A stretch of 64,000 nucleotides of DNA from Blastomonas ursincola. Its GTDB lineage: Bacteria; Pseudomonadota; Alphaproteobacteria; Sphingomonadales; Sphingomonadaceae. Below the pieces are notes generated by a model. That model ran no database searches. It saw only the letters and a list, made by a program, of their open reading frames with translations, and was not told the DNA's origin. Position numbers and translations under genes: made by a program. The stretch covers positions 62,001 through 126,000 of the forward strand of contig NZ_VDES01000002.1 in NCBI RefSeq assembly GCF_013607875.1. Reading direction: 5' to 3'. Positions 27,140 to 36,516 of the stretch are shown here, in pieces; the stretch's first letter is position 1; each line of letters begins with the position of its first letter.

Positions 27140-28345
27140 TTATGCTCCTTGCCTTATCGCGCGCGCAACATGCTCATTCCACAAACTCATCGCTTCGCGT
27201 TTTTCTGGCTTCCAATCATGCCGCTGGTAAATACCGGCGACTCCGGCTCGAGCACCGCCCACATGGTTCAGTATTGCCTCGGTGACTTCGAAGCGCACCC
27301 CTAGTCTTTGGAAGCCTGTAGCAAGCGTGCGGCGCAAATCGTGCAGACGCCAGGCAGGCATAGGCTCACCACCGTCAGTCGCAATAAGGCTATCAAGCTT
27401 GGATTTGCCCTTATGGTACCCTGTAAAGCCCTTGCCTGATGATGTCGCAAAAACCCTTCCATGTAGGGGCCATGCCCCTCCATCTGCCAGATCATCGAGC
27501 ACCTCAGCCGCTAGCGCGTTCAATGGGACTATGTTGGGCTCGCCATTCTTCGACCGATTGCTTGGAATGGTCCAGACATGCTCATCTTGATCGAGCTCTT
27601 CCCATGACATTGAGGCGACTTCCTCGCGACGCTGGCCTGTTGCGATGAGCAGTCTGATTATGGGACCAAAGCATCGATGGACATGATAGGATTGCCGCCA
27701 AATCCTACCGAGCTCACTATCGGATAACCAGCGGTCCCGTGGCTTCACAGCTGGCGGTGTCTCCATGCCATCCATAGGGCTGCGGTCCAGATCTCCCCTG
27801 CTCACCGCCCAACGGAACAATCTGCGCAAAACGGCGAAAACATTGCGTCGATTCGCGATTTGTGCAGGCGGCATGCGATCAAAGACGACAACGATGTCAT
27901 GCCGCTTGATCTTCGGCAGAGGTTTTTTTCCGAGGACAGGTATGACGTGGAGCTTGAGCGACCGACTGACGAGATTTCGCCATTTTTGTTTCACCAGCGA
28001 TTGCTCAAACTTCGCAGCATAATTGGCAAAAGCGAGATCTACCGCTTCGCGCCGACGTTGTCGGTCGGCTTCTGCTGGATCGGTGCCCTGCGCGATCAGA
28101 ATCAAGAGCCGCTGGGCTTCTTCTCTTGCCGTCGTCGGCGTCCACGGTGAACCGTGACTGCCGATTGTGTATCGGCGCGTGCTCGCCTCCCTACCGCCCA
28201 TCCTGAACTGGAGAACATACACGACGGCTCCGCTTCTGGAGAATTTGGCACCAAATCCCTTGATCCCATCGTCCCAAACGAAGCCCACAAAGTGCGCAGC
28301 GATCGCAGCGTCAATTGACCGCTTTGTAATTTTTCCACTGGCCAT
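27140..28345 (-). CDS. P4-type tyrosine recombinase (integrase)
   Basis: A 401-residue site-specific recombinase: an N-terminal DUF4102-like arm-binding domain (WDDGIKGFGAKFSRSGAVVYVLQFR), a SAM-like core-binding domain and the C-terminal catalytic domain. Catalytic residues are visible as Arg in ATGQRREEVASM, His-x-x-Arg in LHDLRRTLATG, His in LNHVGG and Tyr in AGIYQRHDW. CAGGAGAA precedes the ATG. It is the last element gene before trmB and would catalyse integration and excision at the trmB end. No excisionase gene is obvious nearby. The 130-base gap 27008-27139 is AT-rich and apparently empty. Confidence 0.95.
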   Translation of the reverse strand: MASGKITKRSIDAAIAAHFVGFVWDDGIKGFGAKFSRSGAVVYVLQFRMGGREASTRRYTIGSHGSPWTPTTAREEAQRLLILIAQGTDPAEADRQRRREAVDLAFANYAAKFEQSLVKQKWRNLVSRSLKLHVIPVLGKKPLPKIKRHDIVVVFDRMPPAQIANRRNVFAVLRRLFRWAVSRGDLDRSPMDGMETPPAVKPRDRWLSDSELGRIWRQSYHVHRCFGPIIRLLIATGQRREEVASMSWEELDQDEHVWTIPSNRSKNGEPNIVPLNALAAEVLDDLADGGAWPLHGRVFATSSGKGFTGYHKGKSKLDSLIATDGGEPMPAWRLHDLRRTLATGFQRLGVRFEVTEAILNHVGGARAGVAGIYQRHDWKPEKREAMSLWNEHVARAIRQGA

Positions 28346-28368
28346 CCGGGTTCTCCTGGCTCTCGCTC

Positions 28369-28401
28369 AGCAATCACCCAGCAATCACCGAGCAATCACC
28401 G
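28369..28401. repeat. Three tandem 11-bp repeats upstream of the integrase gene
   Basis: AGCAATCACC(C/G) is repeated three times without spacers, followed by a degenerate copy (AAGCGGAAATCACC). The place between integrase and attachment site suggests arm-type binding sites for the integrase or an excisionase. Confidence 0.7.
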
Positions 28402-28484
28402 AAGCGGAAATCACCGCCAATGAGCGAAAACCTTAGGCGACCTAAACTCTTGGAAAAACAGACTTTTCGTACTCTAGGCTACGC

Positions 28485-28515
28485 TCAAATTCGACGATAC
28501 CTAAAGTACCAGACC
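28485..28515. other. Candidate attachment site at the trmB 3' end
   Basis: The last codons of trmB (encoding WYFRYRRI and stop) are AT-rich and use AGG, CGT and CGA codons, unlike the rest of the gene. This is where the integrase-flanked element meets the chromosome. It is the likely att core; the partner copy would be beyond the left edge of the window. Confidence 0.5.
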
Positions 28516-29180
28516 TCGTGCCCCTGCACGCGGGCCTTGGCCTCGTAGCGCGTCTCGGGCCAGCCGCCGGGGCGGGTGAGAAAATCCTTCGGCCGCTCGC
28601 ACAGCCAGTCGAACGCGGGGTGATCGTTCATCACCATCATCGCATGCGCGACATAGATGGGGTGATCGGTGCCGAAGCGGAATTCGCCGCCGGGTTTCAG
28701 CTTGGACGCAATCAGGTCGACCGGCCCCTTGTTCATCATCCGCCGCTTGGCATGGCGCGCCTTGGGCCAGGGATCGGGGTGCAGCAGATAGACGAAGCTC
28801 AGTGCGCCGTCGGGCACGCGCTCGAGCACGTCGATGGCATTGCCCATGTGCAGCCGGACGTTGAACAGATGCTGCTCGCGCACATGCTGCAACGCGCCGA
28901 CCACGCCGTTGAGAAACGGTTCCGCTCCGATGAAACCGTGATCGGGCAGCATATCGGCGCGATAGGCCATGTGCTCGCCCGCGCCGAAGCCGATCTCGAA
29001 ATGCAGCGGGCGATCGTCGCCGAACAGCCGGCGCGAGGTGATCTCGCCGTCTTCCGGCACGCTGATCTGCGGCAGCAGCTTCTCGACCAGCTCGGCCTGG
29101 CCTAGGCGCAGCTTGTGGTTCTGCTGACGGCCATAAAGCCGCCGCACCGATACGGGGTCTCCGGGTTTGTACGCGGTCAT
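28485..29180 (-). CDS. trmB: tRNA (guanine-N7-)-methyltransferase TrmB
   Basis: A 231-residue SAM-dependent enzyme that makes m7G46 in tRNA. The SAM site is FEIGFGAGEHMAYRA; the LLHPDPWPKARHAKRRMM block is the family signature. Start ATG 29180 gives MTAYKPGDP; a longer frame to 29273 reads through non-conserved sequence. The 3' end seems to have been supplied or restored by the integrated element. Confidence 0.93.
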   Translation of the reverse strand: MTAYKPGDPVSVRRLYGRQQNHKLRLGQAELVEKLLPQISVPEDGEITSRRLFGDDRPLHFEIGFGAGEHMAYRADMLPDHGFIGAEPFLNGVVGALQHVREQHLFNVRLHMGNAIDVLERVPDGALSFVYLLHPDPWPKARHAKRRMMNKGPVDLIASKLKPGGEFRFGTDHPIYVAHAMMVMNDHPAFDWLCERPKDFLTRPGGWPETRYEAKARVQGHEVWYFRYRRI

Positions 29181-29308
29181 GGGCAACGCGCCTAGCAAAG
29201 CCGCGCCGCGATGCAAGCGGCAGGTTGGTGATTGACGCAATCTATCGGGCGCTATCGACCGGTTGAATGGCAAGCGGCTTGTGCGGTGCGCGTCGCTTAT
29301 TTACAGTG

Positions 29309-31036
29309 ATGTCAATGACTGACGCTCCCGCCTCCGCTTCGCCCGCCCTTTCCGCCGCTGCCGATGGTGCAGAGCCGATCTGGAAGACGCATTACAACCA
29401 TCCCTGCGCCTGGGATCAGACCTTTGCGCCGCTATCGCTTCCGCAGATGTTCTTCGCGTCGGCTGAGCGCAAGGGATCGGCGCCGCTGCTCGACTTCATG
29501 GGTCGCAAATACGGCTATGACGAGGTCGCCAGCGGTGTCGCCAGGGTGGCCAAGGGGCTACAGGCGCTGGGCATCGGCAAGGGCGACCGCGTTGGCCTGT
29601 TCCTGCCCAACGTGCCGCATTATGTCGCGGCCTATTATGGCGCGATGGCGGCCGGGGCGACCGTGGTCAATTTCTCGCCGCTCTACACCGTCGACGAGCT
29701 GGCGCATCAGGTCGAGGACAGCGGCACGACGATCCTGTTCACGCTGTCGGCCACCGCCTTGCTGCCCACCGCGCTCAAGGTGCTCGACAAGTCGGGGCTC
29801 GAACGGCTGGTGGTGGGATCGGTCGCGGGCGGGCTTTCGCCGGTCAAGTCGCTGCTGTTCCGGATGTTCAAGGGCAAGGAGACCAGCGCGCTCCCGAACG
29901 ATCCGCGGATCACGCGCTTTTCGAAGCTGATCGCCAATGACGGCCGCTACACGCCGGTGCCGATCGATGCGGAGCGCGACATCGCGCTGTTCCAATATAC
30001 CGGCGGCACCACCGGCACGCCCAAGGGCGCGATGCTTAGCCACCAGAACCTCTCGGCCAATGCGCGCCAGGTCAATGCGATCGACCCGCGCAACGACAGC
30101 GAGCATGACCGCATCCTGGGCGTTCTGCCCTTCTTCCACGTCTTCGCCAACACCTGCGTGCTCAACCGCACCGTGCTCAACGGCGGCGAGATCGTGATGC
30201 TGCCGCGCTTCGAGGCGGAAGCGGCGCTCAAGGCGATCACGCGCACCCAGGTGACCGCGCTGCCCGGCGTTCCGACCATGTACCAGGCGCTGCTCGACAA
30301 TCCGGAAATTGCCAACACCCGGTTCGCATCGCTTCGCGCCTGCATTTCGGGCGGCGCGCCGCTCGCCGCCGAGGTGAAGGCCCGGTTCGAGGAGGTCACG
30401 GGTGCCAATGTCGTCGAGGGCTATGGCCTGACCGAGAGCAGCGGCGTCGTTTCGACCAATCCCTATGAGGGGCTGAACAAGCCCGGCACCATCGGCCAGC
30501 CGCTGCCCGGCACGCTGGTTCGTCTGGTCGACAAGGAAGACCCGACCAAGGATGTGGCCCCCGGCGAGCCGGGCGAGATCATCTTTGCCGGACCCCAGGT
30601 GATGCGCGGCTACTGGAACCGCCCCGATGCCGATGCCGAGGTGTTCATCGGCGGATTCCTGCGCACCGGCGATGTCGGGCAGATCGACGAGGACGGCTAT
30701 ATCCGCATCGTCGACCGCATCAAGGACATGATCGCGGTGGGCGGCTTCAAGGTCTTTCCGAGCCAGATCGAGGAAATCCTCTATCGTCACCCTGCGGTGA
30801 AGGAGGCGCTGGTGATCGGCGTGCCCGATCCCTATCGCGGCGAGAGCCCCAAGGCGTTCGTGGCGCTGCAGGAGGATGCCCAAGCCGACGGCGCTGCACT
30901 GATGGCCTGGCTCAACCCGCAGCTGGGCAAGCACGAACGCGTGATCGCGGTCGATATCCGCGACTCGCTGCCCAAGACGCTGATCGGCAAGCTCGACCGC
31001 AAGGAGCTGCGGAAAGCCGAGGGAATCACCGCCTGA
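29309..31036 (+). CDS. Long-chain fatty acid-CoA ligase (AMP-binding)
   Basis: About 575 residues of the ANL superfamily. The ATP-binding P-loop is YTGGTTGTPKGAMLSH. The later motifs include VEGYGLTES, GEIIFAGPQVMRGYW and FLRTGDVGQIDEDGYIRIVDRIKDMIAVGGFKVFPSQIEE, then the C-terminal Lys in LPKTLIGKLDRKEL. It activates fatty acids to acyl-CoA for beta-oxidation or lipid synthesis. The N-terminus (EPIWKTHYNHPCAWDQ) fits FadD proteins. ATG 29309 or 29315 is the likely start; the frame upstream is not conserved and overlaps the trmB leader. Confidence 0.9.
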   Translation: MSMTDAPASASPALSAAADGAEPIWKTHYNHPCAWDQTFAPLSLPQMFFASAERKGSAPLLDFMGRKYGYDEVASGVARVAKGLQALGIGKGDRVGLFLPNVPHYVAAYYGAMAAGATVVNFSPLYTVDELAHQVEDSGTTILFTLSATALLPTALKVLDKSGLERLVVGSVAGGLSPVKSLLFRMFKGKETSALPNDPRITRFSKLIANDGRYTPVPIDAERDIALFQYTGGTTGTPKGAMLSHQNLSANARQVNAIDPRNDSEHDRILGVLPFFHVFANTCVLNRTVLNGGEIVMLPRFEAEAALKAITRTQVTALPGVPTMYQALLDNPEIANTRFASLRACISGGAPLAAEVKARFEEVTGANVVEGYGLTESSGVVSTNPYEGLNKPGTIGQPLPGTLVRLVDKEDPTKDVAPGEPGEIIFAGPQVMRGYWNRPDADAEVFIGGFLRTGDVGQIDEDGYIRIVDRIKDMIAVGGFKVFPSQIEEILYRHPAVKEALVIGVPDPYRGESPKAFVALQEDAQADGAALMAWLNPQLGKHERVIAVDIRDSLPKTLIGKLDRKELRKAEGITA

Positions 31037-31134
31037 GGCATGCGGTTAACGCCCCTTGCCAAGCTGTCACGTCAATGACACACTCCCCGTAAATGCAGGG
31101 GTGGGGCCTGCATTGGCAAGGCAGGGGAACGCAT

Positions 31135-31533
31135 ATGCCCAATGCACTCGAAAAGCGGTTCGAGGCCGCACGCTTCAATGCCGATATCGTCAAGCCGGTC
31201 GCACCCGAAAGCGTGTGGGAAAAGCGGATCAGCAACCAGGTCGCTTATGCGCTGCTGATGTATACCGGCCTGCAGATTTTCGTGGTGATGCAGGCGATCC
31301 GGGGCGAAGGCGCGTCGATCCTGCCGTATATGGGCCTGGTGGCGCTGGTCGGGATCGTCATCCCGCTGTGCCGCCGCATGGAAAAGCGCTGGCAGCGGCT
31401 CGCGCGCAGCGGCGCTTCCGACGACGCCCTGCTTTCTACCTATCGCGGCGATCGCCTGGGCATCTGGCTGTTCGCCATCGGCTTTCCCTTCGGTTTCGTT
31501 GCTCTTTTCAAGGGCCTGCAGTCGCTGATCTGA
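31135..31533 (+). CDS. Small integral membrane protein of unknown function
   Basis: A 132-residue protein with three hydrophobic segments (about residues 36-53, 62-80, 107-130) and basic linkers. AGGGGAA precedes the ATG at 31135. No family is recognised. It lies between the acyl-CoA ligase and pmbA genes on the same strand. Confidence 0.75.
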   Translation: MPNALEKRFEAARFNADIVKPVAPESVWEKRISNQVAYALLMYTGLQIFVVMQAIRGEGASILPYMGLVALVGIVIPLCRRMEKRWQRLARSGASDDALLSTYRGDRLGIWLFAIGFPFGFVALFKGLQSLI

Positions 31534-31582
31534 CGCGGCAGGCTCGATTGACCCTGGCCTGCCCGCGCCCTACATCGCGCTG

Positions 31583-32929
31583 ATGCAGACCCCCAATCAA
31601 GCCAGAGACCTGGCGCAAGACCTTGTTTCCCGCGCCATGGCCGCTGGTGCGACCGCCGCCGATGCGGTGTTCGCCTGCGATGCTTCCACCGATGTGCAGA
31701 TGCGGCTCGGCGCGCTCGAGGACGTTCAGCGCTCCGAAAGCGCTTCGATCGGCCTGCGTGTGTTTCACGGGAAACAGTCGGCGAGCGTTTCGGGCGCGGA
31801 CGTCAGCCCCCAGGGCCTTGCGACGCTGGCCGAGCGCGCGGTGGCGATGGCACGGCTTGCGCCCGAAGATGCCTATGCGGGCCTCGCTCCCGAAGACCGA
31901 CTGATGCGCGCGCCCCTGCCCGATCTCGAACTCGATGACGGCGGCGATCCCGACCCGGCGCTCTTGCGCGGACTCGCGCTCGCCTGCGAGGAGGCCGCAC
32001 GCGCGGTGCCCGGCGTCACCAACAGCGAGGGCGGGTCCGCCAGCGCGGTGCGCTCGGTGATGGCGCTCGCCACCAGCCACGGCTTTTGCGGCAGCTATGG
32101 TGGCAGCCGCTATGGCGTTGCCGCGAGCGTGCTCGCCGCGCGCGACGGGCAGATGGAGCGCGACTCCGCCTCGCACAGCACGCGCTTCCTCGCCGATCTC
32201 GAATCAGCCGAAGATGTCGGCCGCCGCGCCGGCGAACGCGCGGTCGGGCGGCTGGGCACGGGAAAGATCGAGAGCGGACCGATGCCGGTCGTCTATGATC
32301 GCCGCGCGGGCGGATCGCTGCTCGGGCCATTGCTGGGCGCGATCTCGGGAAGCGCGATCGCGCGCAAGACCAGCTTCCTGCTCGATCGGCGCGGCCAGCC
32401 GGTATTCGATTCAAGTGTGTCGATCGTCGACGATCCGCACCGGCGGCGCGGACAGCGTTCGCGCGCCTTCGATGGCGAGGGCCTGCCCACCGCGCCCTGG
32501 CGGATCATCGATCATGGCGTGCTGAGCGGCTGGATGATGGACAGCGCATCGGCCCGCCAGCTGGGCGAAGCGCCCACCGGCCATGCGGCGCGCGGCGTGA
32601 GCGGCGCGCCTTCGACCGGCTCCAGCAACGTGCACATGGAAGCGGGTGGGCAGAGCCCCGAGGCGCTGATGGCGGACATCAGGCTGGGGCTCTATGTCAC
32701 CCAGCTGATCGGCATGGGCGTCAACGGCGTCACCGGCGACTATAGCCGGGGCGCGAGCGGCTTCATCATTCGCGACGGCCAGCTCGCCGAACCGATCAGC
32801 GAGATCACCATCGCGGGGAACCTGAAGGACATGTTCGCAGCACTGATCCCGGCGGACGATCTCGAGTTCCGCTACGGCGTCAACGTGCCGACGCTGCGCA
32901 TCGACGGCATGGTCGTGGCGAGCAGCTGA
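31583..32929 (+). CDS. pmbA: TldE/PmbA subunit of the TldD-TldE protease
   Basis: A 448-residue protein. It has the TldE layout: N-terminal domain (ARDLAQDLVSRAMAAGATAADAVF) and C-terminal beta-barrel (GARGVSGAPSTGSSNVHMEAG, GMGVNGVTGDYSRGASGFIIRDG). It lacks the HExxxH zinc motif of TldD, as expected for the non-catalytic partner. TldD-TldE degrades flexible peptides and matures some microcins. The tldD gene is not in the window. It is coupled to the next gene by TGATG. Confidence 0.92.
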   Translation: MQTPNQARDLAQDLVSRAMAAGATAADAVFACDASTDVQMRLGALEDVQRSESASIGLRVFHGKQSASVSGADVSPQGLATLAERAVAMARLAPEDAYAGLAPEDRLMRAPLPDLELDDGGDPDPALLRGLALACEEAARAVPGVTNSEGGSASAVRSVMALATSHGFCGSYGGSRYGVAASVLAARDGQMERDSASHSTRFLADLESAEDVGRRAGERAVGRLGTGKIESGPMPVVYDRRAGGSLLGPLLGAISGSAIARKTSFLLDRRGQPVFDSSVSIVDDPHRRRGQRSRAFDGEGLPTAPWRIIDHGVLSGWMMDSASARQLGEAPTGHAARGVSGAPSTGSSNVHMEAGGQSPEALMADIRLGLYVTQLIGMGVNGVTGDYSRGASGFIIRDGQLAEPISEITIAGNLKDMFAALIPADDLEFRYGVNVPTLRIDGMVVASS

Positions 32930-34395
32930 TGCGCATCGCCGCCTGCGCGCTCGCATTTGCCGGGCTGGTGCTGCTGGTCGGCTGCGGCGGCTGGCGCGAC
33001 GAAGGGCGCCCGCCACGCACCGATGATGCGATCACGGTGCCGCCCCAGGCGTCGCTCGTTTCGGTGCCGGTCGAGGCCGATCTCGGCAATCTCGCGCGCG
33101 CGATGGAGCGGCAGGTGCCGCGCCGCCTGTGGAGCATCGACGAGAAGGACCAGGTCTGCGTCGCCAGCGAGAAGGTCGATCTCGGCATCGCCAAGGTCAA
33201 GACACCCAAGATCAAGTGCCGCATCGTCGGGGAAGTCACGCGGGGAGCAATCTCCGTCGCGGGGTCGGGCCAGCGCATCCGTCTGTCGATCCCGATCACC
33301 GCGGTGGTGCGCGCAGAGGATATCGCCGGCATCCTGAAGCGCGAGACCGCGACCGCGCGCGCGATGGTGCATGCCGATATCCGCATGGTCATCGCCCGCG
33401 ACTGGACCCCGCGCGGCACGCTCGACCTCAGCTATTCGTGGACCTCCGAGCCGCATATCGAGTTCCTCGGCCAGAAGATCCGCTTCACCCGGGAAGCCGA
33501 GCGCGAACTCGCGCCGATCATCGCCAGGCTCGAACGCGAGCTGCCCGGCGAGCTGGGCAGGCTCGAGCTGCGCCGCCAGATCGAGAAGGCCTGGGCCTCG
33601 GCCTTTACCTCGGTGGTGCTCAACGAGCGCAACCCCGAGGTGTGGATGCGCATCACCCCGCGCGAGCTGCAATATGGCGGGTACGAGATCGTGCAGGGCA
33701 GGCTCAGGCTGAAGCTCGGCATGCGCGCGCTCACCGAAACCTATGTCGGCAAGAAGCCCCGTCCGCGCAGGCCGATCGCGCTGCCGCCGATGCAGAAGCT
33801 CGAGGCTGACACCGGCGAGCTGGCCTTCTTCCTCCCCGTATTCGGCGACTATCGCGAGTTGCAGCCGGTGCTGCTCGAAGCGTTGCAGAAGCGCGCGCGC
33901 CGGCCGTTCGTGGTGCCGGGGCTGAACCCGGTCGACGCGACCTTCAAGGCGGCAACCATCTATGGGACCAGCGGCGGGAAGATCGCCGTGGGGCTCACCT
34001 TCAGCGCGCATGAACGCGGCAGCAAGACGCCGACGACGGGCACTGTCTGGATGACGGGCAAGCCGGTCAATGCCGAGGATTCGCGGCGCGTCGGCTTCGA
34101 GGATTTCGAGGTCACCGGCACCACCGACATGACCGGCGGCGACCTGATCCTCGACATGATCAACGCGCCCGGCGTCGCGCCGATGGTGGCAGAGATGCTC
34201 GCGCAGAATTTCGAGCGCGACTATGCCGAACTGCTCGGCAAGATCGATGCGGCGATCGAGACCAAGCGCACCGGCGACCTGATCATCCACGCCAGGGTCA
34301 AGCGCGCGAAGACCGGCCAGCTTCAGGCGGCCGGGGCCGGGCTGTACCTGCCGGTCTGGGCGAGCGGCACGGCGAGCGTCACCATTCAGCCCTGA
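32929..34395 (+). CDS. DUF4403 lipoprotein
   Basis: A 488-residue protein with a lipoprotein signal peptide; LLVGCGG gives the lipid-modified Cys at residue 19. The mature part belongs to the DUF4403 family of envelope proteins, beta-rich with two repeated halves (ISVAGSGQRIRLSIPITAVV and GKIAVGLTFSAH). Its function is unknown; translational coupling to pmbA is seen. Confidence 0.85.
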   Translation: MRIAACALAFAGLVLLVGCGGWRDEGRPPRTDDAITVPPQASLVSVPVEADLGNLARAMERQVPRRLWSIDEKDQVCVASEKVDLGIAKVKTPKIKCRIVGEVTRGAISVAGSGQRIRLSIPITAVVRAEDIAGILKRETATARAMVHADIRMVIARDWTPRGTLDLSYSWTSEPHIEFLGQKIRFTREAERELAPIIARLERELPGELGRLELRRQIEKAWASAFTSVVLNERNPEVWMRITPRELQYGGYEIVQGRLRLKLGMRALTETYVGKKPRPRRPIALPPMQKLEADTGELAFFLPVFGDYRELQPVLLEALQKRARRPFVVPGLNPVDATFKAATIYGTSGGKIAVGLTFSAHERGSKTPTTGTVWMTGKPVNAEDSRRVGFEDFEVTGTTDMTGGDLILDMINAPGVAPMVAEMLAQNFERDYAELLGKIDAAIETKRTGDLIIHARVKRAKTGQLQAAGAGLYLPVWASGTASVTIQP

Positions 34396-34405
34396 CCGGC
34401 GTCGC

Positions 34406-35257
34406 TCAGCCCTTCAACCGCGCGGCGTGCCAGCGCAGGTGATCCTCCATGAAGGTGGAGATGAAATAATAGCTGTGGTCATAGCCCGGCTGCATCCGCA
34501 GCGTCAGGTCAATGCCCGCCTTGTCGCAAGCCTCCGCGAGCAGCTGCGGCTTGAGCTGTTCGGCCAGGAAGCTGTCGGCATCGCCCTGATCGACCAGCAG
34601 CGCGGGCACGCGCGCGCCATCCTCGATCAGCGCGACCGCATCGTGCTTGCGCCACGCGGCGCGGTCCTCGCCCAGATAGCCGGTCAGCGCCTTGACGCCC
34701 CAGGGCACCTGCGAGGGCGCGACGATCGGCGCAAAGGCCGAGACCGCACGAAACCGCTCGGCATGCGTCAGCCCGATGGTCAGCGCGCCATGGCCACCCA
34801 TCGAATGGCCCATGATCGACTGGCGCGTGAGGTCCGCCGGGAAGCAGTCGCCGATGATCTCGGACAGTTCCTCGGTGACATAGCTCCACATCCTGTAGTG
34901 CTGCGCAAACGGGTCCTCGGTCGCATCGACGTAGAAGCCTGCCCCCAGGCCGAAATCGTACGCACCTTCTGGGTCATCCGCGACGCCCTCGCCCCTCGGG
35001 CTGGTATCAGGCGCGACGAAGATCAGGCCAAGCTCGGCGCACGCGCGGCGGAAATCGCCCTTTTCGGTGACATTGGCGTGGGTGCAGGTGAGGCCCGAAA
35101 GATACCAGACCACCGGCAGCTTCGCGCCCTCTTCATGATCGGGCACGAAGACCGAGAAGGTCATGTCGGTGCCGGTGACCTCCGAGGCATGGCGCAGCAC
35201 CGCCTGTTCGCCGCCGAAGCTCTTGGCCGAGGAGACGGTTTCCACCGCGACCGGCAT
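34406..35257 (-). CDS. fghA: S-formylglutathione hydrolase
   Basis: A 283-residue alpha/beta hydrolase of the esterase D family. The nucleophile is in GHSMGGHGAL. Conserved YLSGLTCTHANVTEKG and GYDHSYYFIS (catalytic His) are present. It hydrolyses S-formylglutathione to formate and glutathione, the second step of formaldehyde detoxification. Its start overlaps the stop of the dehydrogenase gene (TGATG), so both form one operon. Confidence 0.95.
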   Translation of the reverse strand: MPVAVETVSSAKSFGGEQAVLRHASEVTGTDMTFSVFVPDHEEGAKLPVVWYLSGLTCTHANVTEKGDFRRACAELGLIFVAPDTSPRGEGVADDPEGAYDFGLGAGFYVDATEDPFAQHYRMWSYVTEELSEIIGDCFPADLTRQSIMGHSMGGHGALTIGLTHAERFRAVSAFAPIVAPSQVPWGVKALTGYLGEDRAAWRKHDAVALIEDGARVPALLVDQGDADSFLAEQLKPQLLAEACDKAGIDLTLRMQPGYDHSYYFISTFMEDHLRWHAARLKG

Positions 35258-36369
35258 CAGAACACCACCACGGAGCGGATCGACTTGCCCGCGTGCATCA
35301 GGTCGAACGCGGTGTTGATCTCTTCCAGACCCATGACATGCGTGATCATCGGGTCGATCTCGATCTTGCCCTGCATGTACATGTCGACGATCTTGGGCAC
35401 GTCGGTGCGGCCTTTGGCGCCGCCGAACGCGGTGCCGCGCCAGTTGCGCCCGGTCACCAGCTGGAACGGCCGCGTCGCGATCTCCTTGCCCGCTTCGGCC
35501 ACGCCGATGATGATCGAGGTGCCCCAGCCGCGATGGCAGGCCTCGAGCGCGGTGCGCATGACGTCGGTATTGCCCGTCGCGTCGAAGGTATAGTCCGCGC
35601 CGCCATCGGTCATCTCGACGATTTTCGCGACGACATCCTCGCGGCTCATGCCCTTGGAGTTGAGGAACGCGGTCATGCCGAACTTGCGGCCCCATTCCTC
35701 GCGATCGGGATTGATATCGACACCGATGATCCTGTCCGCACCCGCCAGCCGCGCACCCTGAATGACGTTGAGGCCGATGCCGCCCAGGCCGAACACCACG
35801 ACATTGTCGCCGACCTGGACCTTGGCGGTGTTGATCACCGCGCCGACCCCGGTGGTGACACCGCAGCCGATATAGCAGCTGGTCTGGAACGGCGCGTCCT
35901 CGCGAATTTTGGCGACCGCGATCTCGGGCAGCACGGTGAAGTTCGAGAAGGTCGAGCAGCCCATGTAATGGTAGATCGGCTGGCCCTTGTAGCTGAACCG
36001 GGTGGTACCGTCGGGCATCAGCCCCTTGCCCTGGGTCGCGCGGATCGCGGTGCACAGGTTGGTCTTGCCCGAAAGGCAGCTTTTGCACTGGCGGCATTCA
36101 GGGGTGTACAAGGGGATGACATGATCGCCCGGCTTGACCGACGTCACGCCCGCGCCGACCTCGCGCACGATCCCGGCGCCTTCATGGCCGAGCACGCTGG
36201 GGAAGATTCCCTCGCTGTCGAATCCGTCGAGCGTATAGGCATCGGTATGGCAGATGCCCGTCGCCATGATCTCGACCAGAACCTCGCCCGCCTTGGGACC
36301 TTCCAGGTCGAGCTCGACGATTTCCAGCGGCTTCTTCGCTTCAAAGGCAACGGCGGCACGGGTCTTCAT
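35257..36369 (-). CDS. frmA: S-(hydroxymethyl)glutathione dehydrogenase, class III alcohol dehydrogenase
   Basis: A 370-residue zinc enzyme that oxidises S-hydroxymethylglutathione with NAD. Visible are the catalytic zinc region ([22 protein letters not shown]), the four-Cys structural zinc loop ([17 protein letters not shown]) and the NAD fold ([20 protein letters not shown]). Length is exactly that of class III ADH. It is the first gene of the formaldehyde detoxification operon. Confidence 0.96.
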   Translation of the reverse strand: MKTRAAVAFEAKKPLEIVELDLEGPKAGEVLVEIMATGICHTDAYTLDGFDSEGIFPSVLGHEGAGIVREVGAGVTSVKPGDHVIPLYTPECRQCKSCLSGKTNLCTAIRATQGKGLMPDGTTRFSYKGQPIYHYMGCSTFSNFTVLPEIAVAKIREDAPFQTSCYIGCGVTTGVGAVINTAKVQVGDNVVVFGLGGIGLNVIQGARLAGADRIIGVDINPDREEWGRKFGMTAFLNSKGMSREDVVAKIVEMTDGGADYTFDATGNTDVMRTALEACHRGWGTSIIIGVAEAGKEIATRPFQLVTGRNWRGTAFGGAKGRTDVPKIVDMYMQGKIEIDPMITHVMGLEEINTAFDLMHAGKSIRSVVVF

Positions 36370-36516
36370 GGGTCGCAGACTTTCTGTTGATGGGGTCGCA
36401 GCGCCTCTAGCACCCTCGCGTGCCTGCGTTAACCCCGCAACGGGACGGCGGGGTGGAAGAAATGCTCGGCTTCGTCTGGCGCTTGGCGCATCCGGGCCTA
36501 TATTGCGCAAAACCTG

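Larger units (their letters stand above)
1..28515. mobile_element. Right part of an integrative conjugative element with lasso peptide cargo
   Basis: Seen: a Trb-type mating-pair operon with its coupling protein (932-12739), an accessory cargo block (14823-27007) and a P4-type tyrosine integrase (27140-28345) next to the 3' end of trmB. Beyond trmB every gene is ordinary core metabolism, with higher GC and sphingomonad codon use. The right boundary is therefore put at the trmB 3' end. The left boundary, and any relaxase, replication or partition genes, must lie before position 1. It could be a complete ICE or a decayed island; the truncated LysR gene shows some erosion. Coordinates of the ends are inference. 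Confidence 0.75.

Noticed and set aside
28369-28401. CRISPR-like repeats
   Set aside because: Tandem 11-bp units without spacers, no cas genes; better explained as recombinase sites.
29558-30934. Long open frame antisense to the acyl-CoA ligase
   Set aside because: Shadow frame with His/Arg-rich, non-protein-like sequence.
34427-36390. Plus-strand frames opposite fghA and frmA
   Set aside because: Both genes are certain on the minus strand; the frames have no motifs.
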